Positions 16,808 through 26,353 of a stretch of DNA of 64,000 bases are shown piece after piece. This DNA comes from Algoriphagus aestuariicola. GTDB lineage: Bacteria; Bacteroidota; Bacteroidia; Cytophagales; Cyclobacteriaceae. Both the position numbers and the translations under genes were made by a program. Within the stretch, counting starts at the first letter, position 1. Every line of letters begins with the position of its first letter. The DNA is taken from positions 424,185 to 488,184 of the forward strand of contig NZ_JAFKCW010000005.1 in the NCBI RefSeq assembly GCF_017254835.1, given 5' to 3'. Under the pieces are notes generated by a model. That model ran no database searches, was not told where the DNA came from, and worked only from the letters and a program-made list of their open reading frames with translations.

Positions 16808-16823
16808 GGTTTTAGCTAAAACC
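16808..16823. repeat. Perfect 16-bp palindrome after ackA
   Basis: GGTTTTAGCTAAAACC is fully self-complementary and begins 4 bp past the ackA stop. It could be an mRNA 3' structure or a protein-binding site. Confidence 0.5.
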
Positions 16824-16826
16824 GAG

Positions 16827-16855
16827 AAGGGCTGAAAATCAAGTTTTCCGCCCTT
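16827..16855. terminator. Bidirectional terminator between ackA and the efflux operon
   Basis: AAGGGC (16827-16832) pairs with GCCCTT (16850-16855), and the inner GAAAA (16834-16838) pairs with TTTTC (16844-16848) around a short loop. T-rich sequence on one side and A-rich on the other suit both convergent genes. Confidence 0.6.
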
Positions 16856-16875
16856 TTCAGTTTTCCGCTAACTGC

Positions 16876-18261
16876 TTACCATCCCCCACCAAGCGCCTTG
16901 TATAGGCGTACGGAAGCGGTGAGCTGGTACTGGAGCGCCAGGGATTTTTCAAATTCGGAGTAGTATAATTCCCGCTCGGCGTCCAACACCTGGAGGAATG
17001 AGGTGTAGCCATTGTCGTAGAGCGCTTTGGACAGCATCAGGGATCTTTCGGTGGCGGCAGCTTGGGTCACTCGGGCCTCGTACTCGTTGGTGTAAGTGCG
17101 TATCTCGGCCAGGGAGTTTTCCACCTCTGCAAAAGCCTCCAAGATAGTCTGCTCGTAGTTGTAGGCATACTGCTTGGCACGGGCGCGCTCGGCTTCCACC
17201 CTCCGCTTGTTTTGGCCAAATTGGAATAGGGGACCCGCCAGTTGCCCCGTGACAGATCCCAAGACGGCCTCTGATGTGAAAAGCTTCGAAATGTCCGGAC
17301 TTGCGACCCCAAAGAAGCCGGTTAGGCTCAGTGATGGAAATCTCATGGCTACAGCCACGCCGATTCGTTCGGTCTGCGCCACGAGTAGCTGTTCTGCTTG
17401 GAGGATATCAGGCCTTCTTTCGAGCAATTCGGATGGCAGGCCGGTAGGGATCTCCAGCGGTAGCATCTGCTGATCGTTTCGAAGGCCCCGCACGATGGGC
17501 GAATAAGTCTTGCCGGTAAGGATTCCTATGGCATTTTCGACGAAAATGATCTCACGCTCCAGGCTGTACATACCGGCTTTGGCATCGGCGGCGATCTGTT
17601 CGGCTTGCAACTTGTCCAGCTCCGATACCTCGCCTTTGTCAAATCGCAGCTCGATGATGCGGAGGTATTCCAGACGGGTTTGGTAGGTTCTTTCGGTGAT
17701 TCTGAGCCGGTCATCCAAGCCTCTCAAATTGAAATATAACTCGGCAATTTGCGCTACCAAACTGATGTAGATGGATTTTCTGTTTTCCTCCGAAGCCAGA
17801 AGTTCGGCGTAGGCTGCACGATTGGCGTGTCGCAGTTTTCCCCAGATGTCAATTTCCCAGGAGATGTTTCCCAGGACGGAGTAAGAATTTGTGTTGAAGC
17901 CTACTCCAGCTTCCTGGGCACGCTCGCGATAGTCGCTAGCTCTGGCCGCGGCCCCATATCCTATCGCCGGTCCCATATTGGCTTTGTTATATCCAAGAAT
18001 AGCCTGGGCCTCCTCTACCCGGGCCATGGCGGTCAGGAGGTTTAGGTTGGAATCCACCGCATTTTGGATCAGCGAGCGTAATACGGTATCCTGATAGACG
18101 TCCCACCAGGCTAGGTTTGTGATCGAGTCGGTTTGGTCGCTGTTTTGAAAGTACCCTGCCGGTGTTGTCGCTTCGACTGATTCCGGGCGGGAATATTTTG
18201 GCCCCACTGCGCATCCAGCTAGAACCATCAAGATTACTATCGGTATGACTAGATTTTTCAT
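16876..18261 (-). CDS. TolC-type outer membrane efflux lipoprotein (OprM/NodT family)
   Basis: A 461-residue protein with a lipoprotein signal MKNLVIPIVILMVLAGC, followed by AVGPKYSRPE, the classic N-terminus of the OprM/CusC/NodT group. Two repeated outer membrane efflux protein domains follow, with long helical segments such as NKRRVEAERARAKQYAYNYEQ. It forms the trimeric exit duct of the RND pump encoded just upstream. An ATG at 18351 sits directly after the pump stop (TGATATG) and would add 30 polar residues before the lipoprotein signal; the ATG at 18261 is preferred. Third gene of the leftward operon. Confidence 0.92.
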   Translation of the reverse strand: MKNLVIPIVILMVLAGCAVGPKYSRPESVEATTPAGYFQNSDQTDSITNLAWWDVYQDTVLRSLIQNAVDSNLNLLTAMARVEEAQAILGYNKANMGPAIGYGAAARASDYRERAQEAGVGFNTNSYSVLGNISWEIDIWGKLRHANRAAYAELLASEENRKSIYISLVAQIAELYFNLRGLDDRLRITERTYQTRLEYLRIIELRFDKGEVSELDKLQAEQIAADAKAGMYSLEREIIFVENAIGILTGKTYSPIVRGLRNDQQMLPLEIPTGLPSELLERRPDILQAEQLLVAQTERIGVAVAMRFPSLSLTGFFGVASPDISKLFTSEAVLGSVTGQLAGPLFQFGQNKRRVEAERARAKQYAYNYEQTILEAFAEVENSLAEIRTYTNEYEARVTQAAATERSLMLSKALYDNGYTSFLQVLDAERELYYSEFEKSLALQYQLTASVRLYKALGGGW

Positions 18262-18352
18262 GTGTTCAGATCGATTTTTAACGGCCACATGGAATCTCGC
18301 ATGGTCTAACATCACGTAGCGTTTGGGCTCCTTCATCATGCTCGATTTCATA

Positions 18353-21300
18353 TCAATGGGTCGGTTCAGAAGGTGAAACAGCTGGAGTCGAAGGAGGGGT
18401 GGGTTTCTTTTTCTTTCCCAGACTCTCGATGAGGATATACAATCCGGGAACTACGATCACTCCGATGATGGTGGCGATCAACGTTCCGCTGAATACGGCC
18501 ATTCCCATGACCTTTCTGGCCTCCGCACCTGCGCCGCTTGCCGTAAGCAGCGGTACCACTCCAAGCATAAAGGCAAATGAGGTCATCAAGATGGGGCGTA
18601 GTCTTAGTTTGGCTGATTCGAGTGCCGCATCGTAGAGAGACTTTCCTTGCTCTTCATGAAGCATCTTGGCAAATTCCACGATCAGGATGGCATTTTTGGC
18701 GGTAAGACCAATCAGCATTACTAAGCCGATCTGAGCAAAGACGTTGTTCACGTAGCTGACGCTCCAAAGTCCTCCCAGCCAAAGTCCCAGAAAGGCTCCA
18801 AACACCGCAGCCGGTACGCCGAGGAGTACGGAGAATGGCAGGGTCCAACTTTCATATTGGGCTGCCAAAATCAGGAACACGAAGACCAGCGCCATTAAGA
18901 ACATGGTGCCGCCGGTTCCTTCTGCTGCTTTTTCTTGGAAAGACATGTTGCTGAATGCCATGCCTATCTCTTTGGGCATGGTGGAGGCTACCTCTTCCAG
19001 TGCTTTGAGCGCATCCGCCGAACTGTAGCCTTCCTTGGGTGCGCCGGAAATCTCCGCTGCGCGGTACATATTGAAGCGGTTGGTGTAGGAGGGACCAGTA
19101 ATGTCCTCCACGGCGGCTAGCGTACTCAGCGGGACAATAGCTCCGTCTTTACTTCGGACATAGTAGCTCGCGAGATCATCTTGATCAAGTCGTTTTTGGC
19201 CCTCGGCCTGAACGAAGACTTTGTATTGTCGTCCAAACCTGTTGAAATCATTGACGTAAGCGCTGCCGAGGTAGGTAGATACAGTACTAGTAATCTCGGA
19301 GAGGTCAATTCCCATTTTTTCGGCCTTGTCGTAGTCGATATGGATTCTTTTCTGGGGGACATTGGATCGGTACAGCGTAAAAATGTTTCCTATTTCCGGT
19401 CTTTTGCGGGCTTCTGCCATGAAAGCTTGGGCCTGCTGGTCCAGAAATTCCGGCGTATTGCCCGAGCGGTCTTGAAGCTGAAGGGTAAATCCAGCCGAGG
19501 TTCCCAAGCCCTCGATGGGGGGAGGCCCAAAGGCGATTGCCGTCGCGTCGGTAATGGATTGCCGGAAGGCCATGTTCGTCTCCGCAATCAGCTGTTTGGC
19601 GGTTTTGGTACGTTCTTCCCAAGGTTTCAGTGATACGAACACGAAAGCGGTGTTGGTGGAGTAGGTCGCTGTCAACAAGCTATAGCCCAAAATCATGGTG
19701 GAGTACTGGATTTCCTCGTGTTCCCCCAGAATGGCTTCTACCTTTTTGGCAATTTCATCTGTCCTCTCCATGGAAGCCGCGTCAGGCAGCTGCATGTTGA
19801 TCAGGAAATAGCCTTCGTCTTCCTCGGGAACGAATCCCCCAGGGATTCCTCCATTTAAAAGAAAGATTCCGCCGACGACAAATCCGATGATGATCAGGGA
19901 TCGGATGGATTTTTTGGCCACCGCTCCCGCCACGCCTGTATAGCCTAGGGTAAACTTGTCAAATCCTCTGTTGAAGGCATTAAAAAACCGCTGAAGCAAT
20001 CCCTTTGATTCTTTCTTTGGTTTCAAAATAATCGCAGATAAAGCAGGGCTAAGGGTCAATGCATTGAATGCGGAAAACAAAACCGAGATTGCGATCGTGA
20101 TTGCAAACTGCTGGTAGAGTCTTCCAGTAATGCCTCCCGCAAAAGCAACGGGAACGAACACCGCCGCCAAAATCAGGGCAATGGCGACAACAGGTCCCCC
20201 TACTTCCTTCATCGCCTTTTGCGTGGCTTCCTTCGGTTTCATGCCATGCTCGATGTTGTGCATTACAGCTTCCACCACCACGATGGCGTCATCCACGACC
20301 AGTCCGATGGCGAGCACCAGCCCCAAAAGTGAGAGTACATTGACCGAAAAGCCCAGCATGGGAAATACGATAAAGGTACCCAATAGCGAAACGGGCACCG
20401 TCAGTAGTGGGATCAAAGTAGCCCTCCAGTCTTGCAGAAATAGAAATACGACGATAATCACCAGCGCAACAGCCTCAAAGAGGGTATGGACGATTTCTTC
20501 GATACCCACCGAAATTGCCCGGGTCGTATTGAGTGAAATATCATAGGTGAGGTCTTCGGGAAAATAGGCCTCCAGCCCGCTCATCGCCGTCTGTACAGCT
20601 TCTGATACTTCCAGCGCATTGGAGCCCGGAATCTGATAAACCACTATGGACGCGGCAGGCTTGGTGTTGAGGCGGCTGCTGGAGTTATAGTTGTCGAGGC
20701 CGAGTTCTAGTCTTGCGATGTCCTTGAGTCTGACGATGGAGCCTTTTTCATCCGATTTTACGATGATATTTCCAAACTCCTTCTCTGTTACGAGTCGTTC
20801 CTGGAGGGTCACGGTGTAAGTGTATTCCACTCCCGAGGGAGCGGGGGGTGCACCAAACTTGCCCCCAGGGGCAATAGCATTTTGTTTTTTGACCGCGTTT
20901 GAGACATCGTTGACAGTGAGGTTCAGTTTGGTCAGCAGATCAGGATCCAACCAGATCCGCATGGAATAGTCGGCGCCCCCAAAGAGGAACACGTCACCCA
21001 CTCCCCGGATTCGCTTGAGCTGGTCTACGATATTGATGTTTGCGTAGTTGTTGAGAAAAAGTCCATCGTAGGTTGCGTTGGGAGACGACAGGGAAACCAG
21101 CATCAGGGGGAAAACGAGGGACTTTTTAGTGGTCACGCCAAAGTTCTTGACTTCCAAAGGCATTTTGGCGCTCGCCTGAGATACCCGATTTTGCGTCAGC
21201 ATGTTCGCGTTGTCCAGATCGGTGCCTACTTCAAAAGAAACCTGCAGGGAAAGGGAGCCATCTGATCCGTTGATGGATTTCATGTAGAGCATCTCTTCCA

Positions 21301-21514
21301 CCCCGTTTACCTGCTGCTCTATAGGTGTGGCTACAGCTTGTTCGACGTTTACTGCATTGGCACCGGTGAAGGTCGTGGTCACCTGAATCATTGGCGGAGT
21401 GATATCAGGGTATTTTGATATCGGAATGCCGCTAAGAGTGATCAATCCCATGATAATCATGAGAATGGATATCACCATCGCTACTATGGGTCTTCGTATG
21501 AAAAACTCACTCAT
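18353..21514 (-). CDS. RND multidrug efflux transporter, AcrB/MexB (HAE1) type
   Basis: A 1053-residue inner-membrane pump starting MSEFFIRRPIVAMVISI. It has 12 transmembrane segments and two large periplasmic loops. TM4 carries the proton-relay aspartates in GLVVDDAIVVVEAV, and the TM10 lysine is in GLTAKNAILIVEFAK. The length and motifs are those of hydrophobe/amphiphile exporters such as AcrB, not of heavy-metal CusA types. It captures substrates from the periplasm or the outer leaflet of the inner membrane and drives them out with the proton gradient. It lies between the adaptor (40-bp gap) and the outer membrane duct genes. No regulator gene is adjacent. Confidence 0.95.
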   Translation of the reverse strand: MSEFFIRRPIVAMVISILMIIMGLITLSGIPISKYPDITPPMIQVTTTFTGANAVNVEQAVATPIEQQVNGVEEMLYMKSINGSDGSLSLQVSFEVGTDLDNANMLTQNRVSQASAKMPLEVKNFGVTTKKSLVFPLMLVSLSSPNATYDGLFLNNYANINIVDQLKRIRGVGDVFLFGGADYSMRIWLDPDLLTKLNLTVNDVSNAVKKQNAIAPGGKFGAPPAPSGVEYTYTVTLQERLVTEKEFGNIIVKSDEKGSIVRLKDIARLELGLDNYNSSSRLNTKPAASIVVYQIPGSNALEVSEAVQTAMSGLEAYFPEDLTYDISLNTTRAISVGIEEIVHTLFEAVALVIIVVFLFLQDWRATLIPLLTVPVSLLGTFIVFPMLGFSVNVLSLLGLVLAIGLVVDDAIVVVEAVMHNIEHGMKPKEATQKAMKEVGGPVVAIALILAAVFVPVAFAGGITGRLYQQFAITIAISVLFSAFNALTLSPALSAIILKPKKESKGLLQRFFNAFNRGFDKFTLGYTGVAGAVAKKSIRSLIIIGFVVGGIFLLNGGIPGGFVPEEDEGYFLINMQLPDAASMERTDEIAKKVEAILGEHEEIQYSTMILGYSLLTATYSTNTAFVFVSLKPWEERTKTAKQLIAETNMAFRQSITDATAIAFGPPPIEGLGTSAGFTLQLQDRSGNTPEFLDQQAQAFMAEARKRPEIGNIFTLYRSNVPQKRIHIDYDKAEKMGIDLSEITSTVSTYLGSAYVNDFNRFGRQYKVFVQAEGQKRLDQDDLASYYVRSKDGAIVPLSTLAAVEDITGPSYTNRFNMYRAAEISGAPKEGYSSADALKALEEVASTMPKEIGMAFSNMSFQEKAAEGTGGTMFLMALVFVFLILAAQYESWTLPFSVLLGVPAAVFGAFLGLWLGGLWSVSYVNNVFAQIGLVMLIGLTAKNAILIVEFAKMLHEEQGKSLYDAALESAKLRLRPILMTSFAFMLGVVPLLTASGAGAEARKVMGMAVFSGTLIATIIGVIVVPGLYILIESLGKKKKPTPPSTPAVSPSEPTH

Positions 21515-21554
21515 ATTTCTGGAGTATAGAGGTTAGGGTAAAAAGGAGATGAGA

Positions 21555-22694
21555 TCATTTTTGGTCGTTTGGCCATTTTTGATCGACTACCTCGATTTTG
21601 GAATTTGCCGTCAGTCCGGCAGCGCCAATGATGGCAACGCGATCCCCTGGATTAAGACCGCTTTTGATTATCCATGCGTCCCCGACTTTTGGGCCGGTCT
21701 CCACGGAGGTCACCTGTAGCGAGCTTGAATCGGTCACCACGTACACTTGGGAGATATGCTGCAGTTGTGCCACTGCCCGCTGGGGAACCAGCACTGCACC
21801 AGGATAGGTGCTCATCAGGATTCTGGCTTTCACAAAAAGTCCCGGTCTCAGCAATCCGTTGGGGTTGGGGAAGGAAGCTTCCAAAGTGAGTGTGCCGGTG
21901 GAAGGGTCAATTTCCCTATCCCCAAAACTCACGGATCCCATTTCGCTGTAGACAGTGCCGTCTGCGAGGATCAGTTGGACATTGTTTCGGGCTTGGGCGC
22001 GTACTTCCGGGGAAAGTTGAGCGATGCGGAGGTACTCGCGTTCACTGATTTGAAACCTTACCCTCACACCGTCTATACTGGATATGGTAGCCAATACGGA
22101 TGATCCCCCCGCCCGGCTGACGAAGTCGCCTTCACGTACATTGGAAATACCGATGATGCCGTCGAAAGGCGCGTATACCCTGGTATATCCCATTTCTATT
22201 TTGGCGTTTTCCAAAGAAGACTTGGTTGCGGCGACATGGGCTTTGGCTGCCTCAAACTGAGCAACAGCATTATCTAGATCTTTTTGGCTCAGGGCATTCA
22301 GCTCGGTGAGAGGACGTACGCGGCTCAATTCACTTTCGGCCCGCACAAGTTCAGTAGTTGCCTGGGCAACCTCGCTTGCCTGCCGGTCCATCCTGTTTTT
22401 GTATTCGATATCGTCGATCGTGTAGAGTAGTTGGCCCTTTTTTACCTCTGACCCTTCCTTGAAGTTGACCGAGGTGACCCAGCCTTCCACGCGCGCACGA
22501 ATGTCTACGTCGGATTGGCCATACACTTGGGCGACAAATTCTTCATAAAGCGGCACGTCGTTTTGGATGGCGGTCACCACGTTGACCTTCATCGGAGGAG
22601 CCTCTGTGACGACTGCTTCCTTGCAGGCAGGGAGCAAGACGATAAGCGTCAGAAGGCCCAGTACTGTTTTTTTTGAATCAGAATATAATTTCAT
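21555..22694 (-). CDS. RND efflux periplasmic adaptor (membrane fusion protein)
   Basis: A 379-residue lipoprotein (LLTLIVLLPAC lipobox) of the HlyD/AcrA family. In order it shows a first beta-barrel and lipoyl half (VDIRARVEGWVTSVNFKEGSEVKKGQLLYTID, in part), an alpha-helical hairpin (about residues 95-170), the second lipoyl half (VYAPFDGIIGISNVREGDFV) and a beta-barrel domain. It links the inner-membrane pump to the outer membrane duct. The ATG at 22694 is chosen because it begins directly before the lipoprotein signal; a 17-residue upstream extension is unlikely. First gene of the efflux operon. Confidence 0.93.
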   Translation of the reverse strand: MKLYSDSKKTVLGLLTLIVLLPACKEAVVTEAPPMKVNVVTAIQNDVPLYEEFVAQVYGQSDVDIRARVEGWVTSVNFKEGSEVKKGQLLYTIDDIEYKNRMDRQASEVAQATTELVRAESELSRVRPLTELNALSQKDLDNAVAQFEAAKAHVAATKSSLENAKIEMGYTRVYAPFDGIIGISNVREGDFVSRAGGSSVLATISSIDGVRVRFQISEREYLRIAQLSPEVRAQARNNVQLILADGTVYSEMGSVSFGDREIDPSTGTLTLEASFPNPNGLLRPGLFVKARILMSTYPGAVLVPQRAVAQLQHISQVYVVTDSSSLQVTSVETGPKVGDAWIIKSGLNPGDRVAIIGAAGLTANSKIEVVDQKWPNDQK

Positions 22695-23125
22695 ACAGGA
22701 AAGAGTTAAGCGGGGTGAGGATGTCATTCGAAGTGGTGGACGCATTCGTCATCTTTTGCATTTGGGGAGTGATGTTGTGGAAAAACAAAATCGAAACCCT
22801 AAGGCCTCTTCCAAAAGTTGACATTTATTCCAACATAAAAACTGAGAAAAATCAGGTTGTTGCGTTTGAACAGACTTTATTCAGATTGTCACTAAGGCAA
22901 GGACTTAACCGGGCAGAAAAAATATGTTCATGCCATTTCGGCACGAAAAGGCGCAGGTTTTAGTCAATTCCCAAGAAAGCAGAAAGGCATGGGCGAAGGC
23001 TGTTTCTTGCTTTGGGATTCGGGAGAAATATGGCTTGGAGCTGACCAGAAGTCGGAAGCGGCGACCGCCATTTTGGTTTACTCAGCTCGGAATCACTTTA
23101 CCGCTTATTCAAAGGGGCTTATTTT
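22695..23125. other. 431-bp intergenic region with no recognised gene
   Basis: The sequence upstream of the efflux operon shows no convincing coding sequence on either strand and no exact TAnnTTTG on the minus strand. The efflux promoter is presumably here but could not be identified. Confidence 0.5.
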
Positions 23126-23782
23126 TCAGAAAAAAGGCTCAAAAAGCTCGGTCCAAATCTCATAGCCCTGTTCATTTAGGTGCAGCTGGTCGCTGAGGTA
23201 AAGTTCGGGTCGGGCATTTCCCGACGCGTCGGTCAAGGCTTTCCAAGTGTCGATGAACTGGACTCCCTCATTTGCCTGACAATACTCCCTTAGATTCTGG
23301 TTAAAAATCACGTAGTTCTGCTTCTTTTCCCAGCGGGAAGGGCTTGGCTTGGCTCCGATCAAATAGATTTCCATATTGGGATTGATCAGCTGCAGGCGGG
23401 TGACGATATTGTCCAGGCTGGTCATGATCTCCGCCACAGGCACATCAGCCCAAAGGTCGTTGTCCCCCTCGTAGATGAAGACCCGGCTAGGCTCGAAGCG
23501 GATCACGAGGGGAAAGAGGTGGTTTTCCAAGTCAGATGCCTTGGATCCTCCAAATCCCGTATTGAGGATGGCTTCATTGGGAAATTCGGACTGCAGGCTT
23601 TTCCACATTCGAATCGTAGAACTTCCCGTAAACACAGCACCGCCGCTTTCCCATCCCACACTGTCTATTCTGGAGGAGATCTCTCGCACTTCCCTCTCGA
23701 AGGGTACTTCTTGGGCAAAGCCACTTCCAAAAAACAACAAGCTGGCTAGAAGAAAAAATGCGGAAAATCGAAGAACTTTCAT
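23126..23782 (-). CDS. Secreted SGNH/GDSL-family hydrolase
   Basis: A 218-residue protein with a signal peptide (residues 1-23, FGSGFAQ). SGNH blocks are visible: block I FTGSSTIRMW (nucleophile Ser), block II NTGFGGSKASD (Gly), block III YEGDNDLW (Asn) and block V LSDQLHLNEQGYEIW (Asp-x-x-His). This is the platelet-activating-factor acetylhydrolase-like or sialate esterase-like GDSL group. It probably removes acyl groups from lipids or sugars outside the cytoplasm. It starts 3 bp after the cation exchanger stop, so the two are co-transcribed, but no functional link is apparent. Confidence 0.85.
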   Translation of the reverse strand: MKVLRFSAFFLLASLLFFGSGFAQEVPFEREVREISSRIDSVGWESGGAVFTGSSTIRMWKSLQSEFPNEAILNTGFGGSKASDLENHLFPLVIRFEPSRVFIYEGDNDLWADVPVAEIMTSLDNIVTRLQLINPNMEIYLIGAKPSPSRWEKKQNYVIFNQNLREYCQANEGVQFIDTWKALTDASGNARPELYLSDQLHLNEQGYEIWTELFEPFF

Positions 23783-23785
23783 GGC

Positions 23786-24895
23786 TTAGGCGGTTGATTC
23801 GGGTATAAAGTAAAACATCATTGCCAATATCAAATACACCAAAATCAATTGGATGCCCTTATACCAGTTTGAACGGCCGTCACCTGCTATCATCGAAGCA
23901 AGGATCACTCCCAAAAACAATGACCAGATCAAGGCTCTGTTGAAAGATAGGTTCATTTGCTCCGGGCCTACGAACAAACTGGCCAAAACCAAAACAGGGG
24001 CAATAAAGAGCGCGATTTGGATAGAACTGCCCAAGGCAATACCTATACTGAGGTCGACTTTGTTTTTTGAGGCCATCACGATTGCCGAGATACTCTCGGC
24101 GGCTCCGCCGATGACTGCAAGGAAGACTACGCCGATGAAGATGCTGGACATTCCCATGACTTCGCCGGTTTCTTCCGCAGCGCCTACTAGGATTTCACTC
24201 ATAAATGCGGCCAGCACTGAAGCAAAAACCAAAAAACCGATGGCCTTTGGCAAAGAAAGACGGTTTTCATGCGCTTCTTCTTCGTGGGAGCTGCCACTCG
24301 TGAAGAAGTCAGCATGGGTTTTTAGCATAAAAACGAGGTATAGTCCATAGGTCGCTAGCAGGGCAATACTGAGGAATATATTGAGACTGTTCTCTGCCTC
24401 GGCAAATTCGGCGGTCCCGAAAAACCTGTTGAAGGCACTGGGGACGATGAGGCTAAGTACGGCGATCATCATCATGGAACTGTACATCCGAATGCTGGTG
24501 GCGTTGTATTCCTGATAGTGAAACTTGATGCCTCCGACTAAAAATGAAACGCCCAGGGCGAGCAGCAAGTTGGCCAATATGGCCCCCGCTATCGAGGCAA
24601 GAACCATCTCGTGCAGACCTGCTTTCAGGGCAATAAAGGCGATAATGAGCTCTGGCAAATTCCCAAAAGTGGCGTTCAACAGGCCTCCCACCGCATCCCC
24701 AGTATAGGTGGCTAGGTTTTCGGTAGAGGTGCTGATCAGTCTGGCTATAGGGATGATGGAAAGAGCCGCCGAAAAGAAAACCATCGGAGCTGATGCGTGC
24801 GAGTATTCCAGAAAAAGGGAGATCGGAATAAAAGCAAATAGCCAATGGATTCCAGGCGTCAGGATTTTGCTCGTAATGGAGGTGGGTGTGGACAT
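23786..24895 (-). CDS. cax: Calcium/proton exchanger (CaCA superfamily, Cax type)
   Basis: A 369-residue inner-membrane protein with about 11 hydrophobic segments. The two inverted alpha-repeats, which form the ion site, are visible as DAVGGLLNATFGNLPELIIA (residues 66-85) and GGAAESISAIVMASKNK with GIALGSSIQIALF further on. An acidic HEEEAHE loop separates the two halves, as in Cax exchangers. It should export cytoplasmic Ca2+ in exchange for H+. First gene of a two-gene leftward operon with the SGNH hydrolase. The 292 bp to the divergent DUF4407 gene carry no other gene. Confidence 0.9.
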   Translation of the reverse strand: MSTPTSITSKILTPGIHWLFAFIPISLFLEYSHASAPMVFFSAALSIIPIARLISTSTENLATYTGDAVGGLLNATFGNLPELIIAFIALKAGLHEMVLASIAGAILANLLLALGVSFLVGGIKFHYQEYNATSIRMYSSMMMIAVLSLIVPSAFNRFFGTAEFAEAENSLNIFLSIALLATYGLYLVFMLKTHADFFTSGSSHEEEAHENRLSLPKAIGFLVFASVLAAFMSEILVGAAEETGEVMGMSSIFIGVVFLAVIGGAAESISAIVMASKNKVDLSIGIALGSSIQIALFIAPVLVLASLFVGPEQMNLSFNRALIWSLFLGVILASMIAGDGRSNWYKGIQLILVYLILAMMFYFIPESTA

Positions 24896-25187
24896 TCGAA
24901 AGGATTTTCATGAAGCTAGAATATTGATTTGTTAAAAAACATGATCAATCTCAGCTTATGGATGAGGGTGGGCTATCACCGAGCAATTTTTGACCGAAAG
25001 TGTACAGGTCGGACAGAAGCGAGCTTTGTCACGGGGAATTGGGCAAAAAAAACAAACTGTTTTCTGCCCCTGAAAATCGGGTTTTGGTCACAATAGGGGC
25101 TGCTCTTGAGCCTTCAGCGTAAAACTTGCATCTTTTTGGAACTGTTTTGGCGTTTCTTATTAGTATCCAACACTCAACCTTCTGGCT

Positions 25188-26309
25188 ATGCAGCAACTCA
25201 CTCGCTTTTTCTGGTTCTGTAGCGGGGCAAACTTTGCCTTGCTCAAGCGCGCCCCTACCGAGTCCAACAAATATGTAGGCATAGGGGCAACCGTATTCTT
25301 TACTGGCGTATTGGCTGCGCTGGCAGCTGGCTATGCGCTATACACGGTTTTTCAAGCCTTGGTTCCTGCGATCTTTTTCGGCCTGCTTTGGGGTCTGATG
25401 ATCTTCAATCTAGACCGGTTTATAGTATCCAGTATGAGAAAGCGAGAGAACGCCTGGGCGGAGTGGAAGCTGGCTATTCCGCGTTTGGTGCTGGCCGTAT
25501 TGCTCGCTTTGGTCATATCAAAGCCGCTTGAACTGAAGATGTTTGAGCGGGAGATCAACCGCAAGCTGGATGAAAAAAAGACGGAGTTCATCGCACAATC
25601 CAAGGCGAATCTGGCAAAAGGTTTTCCCGAGATCCAGGAGCTGGAAACCAAAAAAGACTCACTGAAAGCGGAAGTGGCGGCTGCGGAAGCCTTTCGCGAT
25701 CAGCTGCAAAAGGAGTACGATGCGGAGCGCTTTGGAGAAAAGACCTCAGGGACGAGCGGGATTGTGGGGCTGGGCACCAACGCCAAAAAGAAGGAGCGGC
25801 AACTTGACGCAGCGCAACTCGTGCTCGAGGATTTGCGGAAGAGAAATCAGGTCCGCGTCGATACATTGGAAGCTCAGATCAGGGCTTTTGTAGCGCTGAG
25901 GCAAGCTGAATTCGAAAAGCAACAACCAGGAATAGAAGGTTTTGACGGGCTTGCTGCCAGAATGGACGCGCTCGCAACCTTGACCGACGAGAGTTCGGCT
26001 ATGGCCATGGCCAACGTCTTTATTATGTTGCTTTTCATTTCCATCGAGACAGCGCCGATCTTTGTGAAGCTGATATCGTCTAGAGGTCCTTATGATGAAC
26101 TGCTGGAACTGCATGAGGATAGGGTGAAGCTTTTCAAAGGGGAAAAATGGACCAAAGCAAAAGGCGAGTCCGAAGCCCGCGTAGGATATTTTCAGGACAC
26201 GCACTTCTATGCTACGGATCTGAACAAGGAGAAAACCAACCGAAAAAACAAAGTCCAAACGGAAGCGGAAATCGCAGAAATCGAGGAGAAATGGAGAAGG
26301 AAAGTCTGA
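25188..26309 (+). CDS. DUF4407 domain membrane protein
   Basis: A 373-residue protein recognised as DUF4407, a family of unknown function. It has hydrophobic segments at about residues 30-50, 55-78 and 92-110, then a long charged coiled-coil region (about 115-255, rich in K, E, Q and R, with KKKERQLDAAQLVLEDLRK), then a fourth membrane segment (about 275-298, MANVFIMLLFISIETAPIF) and a charged C-terminal tail. This layout suggests a scaffold or mechanosensing-like role, but no function is established. Monocistronic, and convergent with the DUF5995 gene across 44 bp. Confidence 0.85.
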   Translation: MQQLTRFFWFCSGANFALLKRAPTESNKYVGIGATVFFTGVLAALAAGYALYTVFQALVPAIFFGLLWGLMIFNLDRFIVSSMRKRENAWAEWKLAIPRLVLAVLLALVISKPLELKMFEREINRKLDEKKTEFIAQSKANLAKGFPEIQELETKKDSLKAEVAAAEAFRDQLQKEYDAERFGEKTSGTSGIVGLGTNAKKKERQLDAAQLVLEDLRKRNQVRVDTLEAQIRAFVALRQAEFEKQQPGIEGFDGLAARMDALATLTDESSAMAMANVFIMLLFISIETAPIFVKLISSRGPYDELLELHEDRVKLFKGEKWTKAKGESEARVGYFQDTHFYATDLNKEKTNRKNKVQTEAEIAEIEEKWRRKV

Positions 26310-26353
26310 CGGACCAAACTGTTTAATAGCGCCCGCCAAACTGGTAAAGACAA

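Noticed and set aside
18262-18351. N-terminal extension of the TolC-type lipoprotein starting at 18351
   Set aside because: It would put 30 polar residues before a clear lipoprotein signal peptide, although the ATG follows the pump stop closely.
22924-23196. 90-codon plus-strand frame upstream of the SGNH hydrolase
   Set aside because: Basic, low-complexity composition, no domain, and its end overlaps the hydrolase coding sequence on the other strand.
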